Of a DNA stretch of 26,788 nucleotides, positions 20,895-26,788 are shown one piece after another; position 1 is the first letter of the stretch; the number at the start of each line of letters is the position of its first letter. The notes beneath the pieces are model-generated. The model saw nothing but the letters and a program-made list of their open reading frames with translations, made no database searches and was not told where the DNA came from. This DNA comes from Gryganskiella cystojenkinii. Lineage: Eukaryota; Mortierellomycota; Mortierellomycetes; Mortierellales; Mortierellaceae. A program made the position numbers and the translations under genes. Where the stretch lies: positions 5,302 through 32,089 of the forward strand of contig JAAAIG010000424.1 in NCBI GenBank assembly GCA_015852425.1, read 5' to 3'.

Positions 20895-21746
20895 TTACGA
20901 TTGGCCAAGTCTTGATGTTTCTATGAACTCTTGCTCCATGCAACAAGATCTGTGAGCACCATTCTCATGCACAAAAAGGACCGCAACAAGTACAATCGAT
21001 AGAGTCCTTGACCAGCCACAGAGAATCCTGCATTGCACCCACATGTATGTGGAGGTTAAAGAATTAGGCGAGGGATGTTCTAGCGTGGCCAAAAAAAAAA
21101 AAAAAAAAAAAAATGCTCTCGGGCGGAATAAATCAAAATAAGAAAAAGGGTTCCGCATTGGCCTGTTGATAGCCAATCCGGGACAGAGTTGCGAGCATTC
21201 CCTGGAGGGACTGGCGGCAAGAGATTTCTTTCTCGTTTTCTCCTCGGTGACTTTTTTGATTGACTTTTTCAACAGTCTTGGATCAGCAAAACAATCGATA
21301 CCATGCGCCAAGATTTTTTACCTTAAATGGTGAGAAGTCTGGGCCAGACACTCCGTCATCGGCCGTGTGTTGCTATCATCAAAGCCAAAGATAAAATGCT
21401 CGATCCCACCGAGTTGAATGATACGTGTGCAGCGAATCAAAAAGGAAGAGGAGAAAAAAACGCAAAACGACGAGAGTTTAGTGAATGTCGAATGTACACT
21501 CGTCCTGGAGAGGGGGTGAAATGGAGGAGAGAGTGTCTCATAATGTAAAAGAGATTTTTTTTTCTCTGGAACGAAATGAAAAGACGAATGGTGAAAGCAA
21601 TGAGAACGGAGAAGGTGATTCAGTACCTGTGTCTGTGGGTGCAGTGCTAGGCTCGGTTCCAGCTCTTTTTGAAGCGCCATTCGATTTTTCCTCAATTTTT
21701 GCTCGGCCGAAAAGGAAGGCGCACCAAATACATGTAAAAAAGTCAA
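20895..21746 (-). pseudogene. Unidentified reading frame interrupted by one stop codon
   Basis: A minus-strand frame is open from 21746 to 20895 except for a single TAA at 21318-21320. Protein-like sequence lies on both sides: RIIQLGGIEHFIFGFDDSN and TECLAQTSHHLR before the stop, and AHGIDCFADPRLLKKSIKKV with a Lys/Arg-rich helix after it. A likely splice donor (CAG|GTACTG) follows MALQKELEPSLALHPQTQ near 21642, so part of the frame may be intron. A 23-base A run (21091-21113) puts a Phe run in the lower part, which is probably non-coding. I do not recognise the family. It could be a decayed gene or an intact gene in which the stop lies in an unrecognised intron. Confidence 0.35.
21091..21113. 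repeat. Homopolymer run of 23 A
   Basis: A perfect 23-base A run on the plus strand. It could be a poly-A tail left by a retroposed sequence, or simple slippage; no target duplication is apparent. Confidence 0.9.
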
Positions 21747-21942
21747 ATTTTTACTTTTTGTGACCCGATTGACAGGTCAACAAATGGTCAAAAGTAGACA
21801 AATTTTGTCTTCTATTGCCTGTAATTTTTTTTCGATTTTTTATTCGTTTTTATTTTGTGCCTTTCAAAAAAAAATTGGGATTGGATTCCCAGAAAGAATG
21901 TTCTCAAAATCGAATGGAGCTTCCTGGAGCTGAGCCTAGGTG
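21645..21942. repeat. Imperfect inverted repeat
   Basis: The minus strand of 21645-21692 and the plus strand of 21903-21942 share AATCGAATGG[C/A]GCTTC, then GAGCTG, then GAGCCTAG, with small gaps. The roughly 210 bases between the arms are A/T-rich. Confidence 0.5.
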
Positions 21943-22253
21943 CCGAACCAGGGGCGACTCATTTGACTACAACGGACCCCCAATTCTTCACGAACGTTAT
22001 TGAAATCTATTTTGTCACATTGGGTGGAGAACCCTCGCCAGAGTCGCGCTCCTGTGAAGGAGGCCGCTGATGACATTCTAGGTGCTTTTGTCGCATCCAA
22101 CGACCCTGTGTTGCCACTGTCTACCAAGTCCCTGGGTCACGGTGGCAACAGATCAAGTGAAACGATCGAGATCATGCCCCGATTTGATTTCACTGCCGCA
22201 TTTCTCCCACATACAACCTCAATTGACAAGCACAGCCTGTCCCCATAAGATAG

Positions 22254-22262
22254 CATAAATAG
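22254..22262 (+). promoter_or_regulatory. TATA-like element before the 132-aa ORF
   Basis: CATAAATAG followed by a C/T-rich stretch on the same strand. It sits 274 nt before the ATG, reasonable only if a leader intron is removed. Confidence 0.4.
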
Positions 22263-22482
22263 ACCCTTGATGCCCATCTTGGTTTAGCTCCCTACCTCGA
22301 ATACATACCCTTTGCCACCTTCACCTCTTTCGACCTTCTCTCTCCTTTGTCTTCTCCGTTTCCCTGCCCTTGTCTGTAATCCTGTCTTGCGAAAGGTCAT
22401 TATGCCTGCCTTTGTCCTGTTCGAGACAGCTTTCCTGTTCACGTTGTATCTTCTACTTCTCAGATCAATTCTATTATCGACA

Positions 22483-22523
22483 TACTAACACGTTATACAA
22501 GGTTATCTTATGTGCTTTAATAG
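22483..22523 (+). other. Branch point and 3' splice site of a probable leader intron
   Basis: TACTAAC at 22483-22489 is the optimal fungal branch-point sequence, and TTTAATAG ending at 22523 is a plausible acceptor 12 nt before the ATG at 22536. The donor is uncertain; CTGTAATCC near 22375 is one option. Confidence 0.45.
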
Positions 22524-22535
22524 ATATTTACAAAT

Positions 22536-22934
22536 ATGGACTACGTATTCTTTTTTCCAGAAGAATGTTCTTTGGAGACCAAAGCCAAGTTTTTCGATGT
22601 TTGCTCTGCCCTACCGTACGGAGCAACTTTTGTCGTACGCAAGGAACTCTCGGCAGACGGATACTTCAAGTACGCTAAGACGAGGTGGCCCCAATGTAGT
22701 GCAGCTATAGTACATGAAAACAAGGTGGACTCCTTGGGAAAAATGTACTCGAATATTTACAGAGTGGAACTTCATTATGAAGGCCCCCGCCTTACAGTCC
22801 ACCATTGCCTTACAGATAGCCTTGGCTTTGTGTTAGCATACGATTCTCGGGGAATACAAAGCATTTCAGAAAATATGGAAGAACATAGGGGGTTTAGTGC
22901 AGTCCTGTATAAAGGACACAAGGCGGCCATGTGA
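22536..22934 (+). CDS. Hypothetical protein, 132 residues, intronless coding part
   Basis: I do not recognise the family. The protein starts MDYVFFFPEECSLETKAKFF, has mixed, globular-looking composition with five cysteines and no low-complexity runs, and lacks a signal peptide or membrane segment. Support for a real gene comes from its surroundings: a TATA-like element and C/T-rich leader on the same strand, a perfect TACTAAC branch point with an acceptor just before the ATG, an in-frame stop right upstream that fixes the start, and AATAAA six bases after the stop codon. Against it stand the short length and the LTR-like repeat that begins 43 bases downstream. It could be a lineage-specific gene or a fragment of something longer. 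Confidence 0.5.
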   Translation: MDYVFFFPEECSLETKAKFFDVCSALPYGATFVVRKELSADGYFKYAKTRWPQCSAAIVHENKVDSLGKMYSNIYRVELHYEGPRLTVHHCLTDSLGFVLAYDSRGIQSISENMEEHRGFSAVLYKGHKAAM

Positions 22935-22976
22935 AGTACAATAAAGAAAAGGAATTGGATTATAATTATCGCTATG

Positions 22977-23049
22977 TGTCGTGAACCAGGACTAGGGCAG
23001 GATAGGATGACGTTTCCGATTCTGGTCGTCAGTGGAGGGTACAAGAGGG
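22977..23049 (+). repeat. LTR-like dispersed repeat, copy 2
   Basis: Begins TGTCGTGAACCAGGACTAGG and ends near TGGAGGGTACAAGAGGG. It matches copy 1 at 18585-18656 in the same orientation. A reverse-transcriptase relic in the same orientation begins about 220 bases downstream, fitting the left end of an LTR retrotransposon. Confidence 0.65.
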
Positions 23050-23272
23050 GCACATGATCATAATCTGCTGCACATCATATCATCGACATATCATCCAACA
23101 GCAGATGGAGGCACCTACAGTTCCGGGACTGAAGCCCTTCCTTTTTCGACCTGAAGAGGAGGTTGTGGCGCGCTGGACATTGGACTGTGTGCTGGTGTCG
23201 TGAGGGAAATTAAGAACGTGCTCGATGAGAATGCACAGATTCCGAAATCAAGCCATTGCCCAGCAATAGATG

Positions 23273-23448
23273 AAAGTCTATCTGGAGGTACCTGACAGGG
23301 TGCAGATATTTAGACGACCTCGCGTTTTGCTCACGCACAACAACTGGTACTCGATGATGCTGTGAAAACATGGCTAGAGGACGATATGATCACTCTTGCA
23401 CCTCCCGGCAACGCCTTCAATAACACTCTGACTTTTGTTGTATATTAG
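23273..23448 (+). pseudogene. Frameshifted reverse transcriptase fragment
   Basis: The first frame gives VYLEVPDRVQIFRRPRV. After a one-base shift near 23325-23332 the next frame gives AHAQQLVLDDAVKTWLEDD, then MITLAPPGNAFNNTLTFVV and a stop at 23446-23448. This matches the region just before and at the start of the reverse transcriptase domain of Ty3/gypsy elements, where a stretch of arginine-rich sequence leads to a helix and a P-x-N...T-x-V segment. The catalytic core is absent. It cannot be functional. Confidence 0.7.
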
Positions 23449-23726
23449 TGCAGGGTCGTTGAGAGTACACTGAAATGAAATACATTGACAGGAGCTGGAC
23501 CTGGATGGCTCTGATCCTTCTCTTTGCACCAATTTCTTCTTATAAAGCCCAAAATATTTCAGCTTACATGACGAGAAAATAGCAGGCGTGAGCTACACTA
23601 TATTATTGACATAATAAAGATATTCGCTAGATAGGGGGTGTGGGGCTAATCAGGTGCGCGTGGAAACCAGCTCTCAAAAAAAGTCGAAAAAGCGGTGCTT
23701 GTGCTTGAGACGAGGGAGGTATCGGC

Positions 23727-23933
23727 TTAGTTGACGCAGCAGTTCCAATCATGATAGTAACCTTTGGGGCATAATCCATATCCCTTGAAGCAGTGCTGGT
23801 CGGAGCAGCCACCGCCGTTAACGCAGCAGTTCCAGGTAGAGTCAATGAGATCACAGTCATCGGCGGCCACAGACGCGGGCATGACAAGGGCCATGACGGT
23901 GACAGCGAGGGCGACAGCGAAAGAGAAGCGCAT
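23727..23933 (-). CDS. Small secreted cysteine-rich protein
   Basis: Single exon, 68 residues. A clear signal peptide (about 1-23, MRFSFAVALAVTVMALVMPA then SVAA) is followed by a mature part of about 44 residues with eight cysteines in the order C, CC, C, C, C, CC. The hexapeptide WNCCVN occurs twice, once in the middle and once as the very C-terminus, so the mature peptide looks like a short duplicated module rich in Gly, Tyr, Asp and His. Eight cysteines suggest four disulfides. Small secreted cysteine-rich proteins of fungi include effectors, antimicrobial peptides and surface proteins; which applies cannot be read here. The start is fixed by the signal peptide, and a TATA box lies 96 nt upstream. 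Confidence 0.83.
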   Translation of the reverse strand: MRFSFAVALAVTVMALVMPASVAADDCDLIDSTWNCCVNGGGCSDQHCFKGYGLCPKGYYHDWNCCVN

Positions 23934-24923
23934 TATTGGATTTTGTCGGTTGTTGATGGAGTTAGTCTGTCGGAGGAGTGGTATGGACGAGAAATAGAAC
24001 TTTGAAGAAAAAGGCTCGTTGCTTTTATAATTGTCTACTTGCTATACAAAAGTCGATGAACAATCAACCAAACAGCTCAGTCACTGTTGGTATGACAAGA
24101 GTCCTCGCCTCCATTGTTCTACTAAGAAGCTCTAACCAACTGCTCGATACACGTTTACGCGCGAGAGGACCGCTAGACAGCGGAAAAAGCTTTAGTTTGA
24201 GAAGATGTTCTGTTGCTTGCAAAATTGGTTACCCAAATGGACTCTGCAGACCGCGGGCACAATTATGAGATGCAGGAGCGCCGTCTTTAGCATTTAAAAA
24301 ACAACAAGAAAGCGGCGTTGTTTTCCGTGGGCATAGTCCTACGGTCCTGTGTTAGATGCATTTTCCAGAGATCAAGGGTCCCAATTGTCTGCCAACGTTC
24401 GCCTGTAAGACGTTGCAAATCTCAAATGGCGCTATATGAGCACAAGTCCTATAGGAATTGGAGCTAGCATCAACGTGCACGAAAACAACGAAATTTGAGG
24501 GATCAAAGATACCAAAAAAGTAAAAACCTGTAAACATGGACTGTTGTCCCCAAAAGTGCGCCGCGCGCTCTTCAACCCTTTTTTGCGCAAAGATGTGTGC
24601 GGCGCTTTGTCGCCCTCTCAACCTTTCCTGATGTGTGATTGTAGGTTTTTGTTTGCGCACCCCCGAAAGCCCCATATCTTTTTTTACATGGAGATTGTAC
24701 GAGGTGCACATATAAAAAATCGGAAGTCATAACGTTGTCCCAGCCCCTCATCAGCAAAACTTACATCACCGATGAGAAACAGCTTGTGTCGTCACGCCGG
24801 AGAGTGGCAATAACGTGTGCCGGACACGGACACTTTTAACAAGCTTGACCGCACCCTTCCCTCTCGACCTTGTTCGTCATCCCTACTTCAACTGCTATTT
24901 TCTCCTTTCCAATTCCCTTCGCC
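23934..24923. other. Promoter of the cysteine-rich peptide gene and intergenic DNA
   Basis: The TATA box at 24022-24029 serves the gene starting at 23933. Further right, no gene is supported. Around 24553-24645 two G/C-rich segments resemble each other (GTGCGCCGCGC...CTCTTCAACCC and GTGCGGCGC...CTCTCAACC), an imperfect direct repeat. From about 24850 the plus strand is C/T-rich and leads into the relic starting at 24924. Confidence 0.4.
24022..24029 (-). promoter_or_regulatory. TATA box of the cysteine-rich peptide gene
   Basis: TATAAAAG on the minus strand, 96 nt upstream of the ATG at 23933. Confidence 0.7.
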
Positions 24924-25800
24924 ATGGGGGTGATGAAATTTTGGCAGTTTATCGAAGAACCAGGATGCATTGCTCAATTAAAGGCATTCCCATCACCCCT
25001 CCACCAAAACACCCTTTTTCACCTTGACGTACTCGCACGATCTTGTCAGTAATTTGCCGCTCTTTCCTCCGCCCAGATACCACAGTCGCATATATCAACT
25101 TTGAGAATTGATATCTTGTCAGTTTCCCAAGGCTATGAAATTCTGCACGTGGACGGACCGTCACCAGCTGAGAAGAGTGCCACCAATGACGAACGACAAA
25201 AAACCCGCGCAAAGATGACCACCAAAGCCGAGACGCTTTCGACTGCGATGGAGTAGACGCTGGAGAACTACGGAATACTGCGGAAACAGCAGTTCGAGTC
25301 TGTAAACAAGACGATTGTAGGTTCCTTCTACTTCACTTCTGCGTTTCAAAAAGCTCTTGTTCAGGAACTTCGAACAAATGGATGGAATGTCAGCTGCGGC
25401 TAACTGTAACGAACGCGATATTGTCATTACCCGTGACGGCGACGTGCTCATTCACAGTAATATCCGCACTATTTGGAGACCCTTTGGTGGTAATGGGCAG
25501 CTTGTCTATGATGTCCCGGAACTACTACGCCACCTTTGGGCTCACGCGAGCAGGTTTAACTACCCTTGGAATTGTTACCAAGAACGATTACGGCAAAGGT
25601 ATTCACAGGATGGGAAATAAAACAAACTTCAAGGTCATTCTGGACCTTGTGACAGAAGGTGAGATGAAAAAAGCTTAAGTGGCGAGCTTGAATAGTGAGA
25701 TGATTTTTTTTTTTTTTTTTTTTTCGTTCAGTTTCGTTCAAGAATTCCACTGATGAGGATCTGGTTCAGGCTTACCTGTCACACTCTACTAGGAGTCCTT
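24924..25800 (+). pseudogene. Decayed PIN/XPG-like nuclease-fold gene
   Basis: Starts MGVMKFWQFIEE, like the MGxxxxW start of XPG/FEN-type proteins, and continues with FHLDVLA and LHVDG, where the first acidic residues of that fold lie. In-frame stops occur at 25050-25052 (TAA) and 25254-25256 (TAG). The frame then runs through VGSFYFTSAFQKALVQELRT and shifts near 25393. It shifts again near 25530 to RAGLTTLGIVTKNDYGKGI. Between NGWNVSCG and CNERDIVITRDGDVLI the acidic segment expected in XPG-I domains (GEADxxIA-like) is missing. A probable intron (GTGAGA near 25660 to TTCAG near 25734, with a 21-base T run) is still present, so the copy decayed in DNA rather than arising from mRNA. I associate this family with large multiplied proteins in Mortierella-like fungi. 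Confidence 0.6.
25704..25724. repeat. Homopolymer run of 21 T
   Basis: Lies just before the putative intron acceptor of the PIN/XPG-like relic, so it may be an expanded polypyrimidine tract. Confidence 0.85.
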
Positions 25801-26199
25801 ACAAATGAAAAGCGGTCTTGGGAGCATTACAAGAAGGGCTGCCGTGGTTACTGCAGAAGCTGGACTACAAGAAGCGCAGGCTGACTATTTAACATTCTCG
25901 GCAGCTTCCCCCACAACGAGAACGAGACAGCTGGACAAGCCACAGTCGCCTGCGGAATCCAATCCACAGACAACTCGGTGGAGAACGAGAATTCTGAAAT
26001 ATTTGCAAATTCAAGAAGTAGTTCAAGCTCTACCCCATCGACGAATCATTTCACTTCCATTTGTTTTGTTAGCTCCTCTTAGTTGTTGGCGCAGTGTTAA
26101 CATAATACTATGCATTTTGGTTATTAGGATGGAAGGCGCTAGAGGAATCCAGAATCATGCGAAAGATGCAGTCGAATGAGTACAGCGGCACTAGATATT

Positions 26200-26640
26200 T
26201 GAGGAGCAAGGTCGACTGTCTTTTCGTGATGCATGGCGTTGAGTTTTCAAATATCGAAATCAACATCCGGAAACTAGTGCGAGAGAGCTAGCCATTCAAA
26301 GTAGAAAGAATGCGCGTCTTGCACACTGTATTCAAGAGGCGCACACTGCCTTCGGTGTCAAAGACCCATCTATCCTGAGGGCAGATATCTCTGGTAGGTT
26401 GAAATTTTCAGTGTTTATGGTGCTGCCAGCTTTCATCACTACTCTGCACGATTAAATTTAGGATTCGTGGGAGTCTTCTACCATGTGAAACCGATGGGGG
26501 ACATCGCAGGAAGGACGACGTCAACTCTTGTACATTTCCCCGAACGGTTGAGGTATTGGAGGAATTCCTGGAGGGCAGCTCGTTAGCATTCATTTGTAAT
26601 TTTATGGTGAGTATTGCTTAATTTGTAGTCGTATCTGGAA
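26200..26640 (+). pseudogene. Frameshifted relic of an unidentified multi-exon gene
   Basis: Protein-like blocks appear in changing frames on the plus strand: QGRLSFR, MHGVEFSNIE, then ELAIQSRKNARLAHCIQEAH and AFGVKDPSILRADIS. A splice donor (TCTG|GTAGGT, intron start 26394) and acceptor (AAATTTAG, intron end 26461) join the last block to GFVGVFYHVKPMGDI and TSTLVHFP. After another frameshift comes TVEVLEEFLEGSSLAFICNF, followed by a further donor (ATG|GTGAGT at about 26607). At least three frame changes are needed, so it is not functional. The intron and splice sites remain. I have seen similar blocks in repeated, uncharacterised protein families of Mortierella-like fungi but cannot name a function. 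Any continuation to the right is cut by the window. Confidence 0.5.
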
Positions 26641-26788
26641 TGCAGTAGACTACGAAAAAAGACGCCAGAAAAAAAATATCGTCGCTCACTTCCTAGTCTT
26701 CTAAAGCTTGCGCCACCAACTCTATACTGGAATTGTGGTGGTTTGGGCCAGTTCCAAGCCACCCAGACACACATAAATTATTGAGCAG

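Larger units (their letters stand above)
21747..22535. other. Upstream region of the 132-aa ORF
   Basis: A coding-like plus-strand stretch at 22000-22248 (AADDILGAFVASNDPVLPLS) has no recognised family. From 22265 to 22380 the plus strand is C/T-rich behind a weak TATA-like CATAAATAG at 22254-22262, consistent with a promoter and leader for the ORF at 22536. A perfect TACTAAC branch-point sequence (22483-22489) is followed by acceptors at 22501 and 22523, suggesting an intron in the 5' untranslated region. Confidence 0.45.
22977..23560 (+). mobile_element. Remnant of a Ty3/gypsy-type LTR retrotransposon
   Basis: The order is an LTR-like start, then about 220 bases of unclear sequence, then a fragment of reverse transcriptase, all on the plus strand. 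Most of gag-pol is missing. The right boundary is not defined; 23465-23560 may belong to a decayed LTR, but I have no second copy to compare. Confidence 0.55.

Noticed and set aside
24352..24711. 119-codon minus-strand frame
   Set aside because: Contains some protein-like runs but no identifiable family or gene signals; may be decayed sequence, not enough to call.
25805..26179. 124-codon plus-strand frame between the two right-hand relics
   Set aside because: Frame changes relative to the relics and ends in hydrophobic low-quality sequence; more likely part of the decayed region than a gene.
1..26788. CRISPR array, rRNA or prokaryotic operon features
   Set aside because: No regularly spaced repeats, no rRNA sequence, and all genes show eukaryotic splicing and leaders.

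Overview
The window looks like a piece of nuclear chromosome from a filamentous fungus. Genes are split by short GT-AG introns (88-198 nt, with one of 521 nt). Several genes are fungal or opisthokont nuclear families: mitoribosomal mL60, kinetochore SPC24, a PNRC/EDC1-type decapping activator and a large mitochondrial PPR protein. The two larger secreted proteins and the decayed gene families resemble what I associate with early-diverging fungi of the Mortierella group. That placement is an impression from sequence, not a database result.

Left two thirds (about 1.2-14 kb), conserved gene-rich block. In order: a two-exon decapping activator on the minus strand (1272-2743) with a long pyrimidine-rich leader; three-exon mL60/MRPL31 on minus (4342-5316); a three-exon secreted aspartic protease on plus (6083-7830); a convergent two-exon PPR-like protein on minus (8036-11933); and, divergent from it, four-exon SPC24 on plus (12512-13833). 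The splice junctions were placed by hand. Each one restores the reading frame and, where the family is known, the family sequence.

Right part (about 14-26.8 kb), accessory and decaying. Three genes for secreted proteins lie on the minus strand, each with a TATA box 96-117 nt upstream of its ATG: an uncharacterised 503-aa repeat protein (14919-16742), a 228-aa protein with the paired HxT motifs of 2H phosphoesterases (19547-20347), and a 68-aa cysteine-rich peptide (23727-23933). A small intronless ORF on plus (22536-22934) may also be a gene. Between and after them are relics: a truncated AAA-ATPase-like fragment, two copies of an LTR-like repeat, a frameshifted Ty3/gypsy-type reverse transcriptase fragment, a reading frame broken by one stop, a PIN/XPG-like nuclease pseudogene that has lost its expected acidic motif, and another frameshifted gene that still carries an intron.

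The conserved genes do not form a pathway together; they are ordinary neighbours. The strongest leads for new biology are the secreted 2H-phosphoesterase-like protein, the cysteine-rich peptide and the uncharacterised 503-aa secreted family, which share a promoter style and lie among mobile-element debris. I did not find a convincing complete novel multi-gene system.
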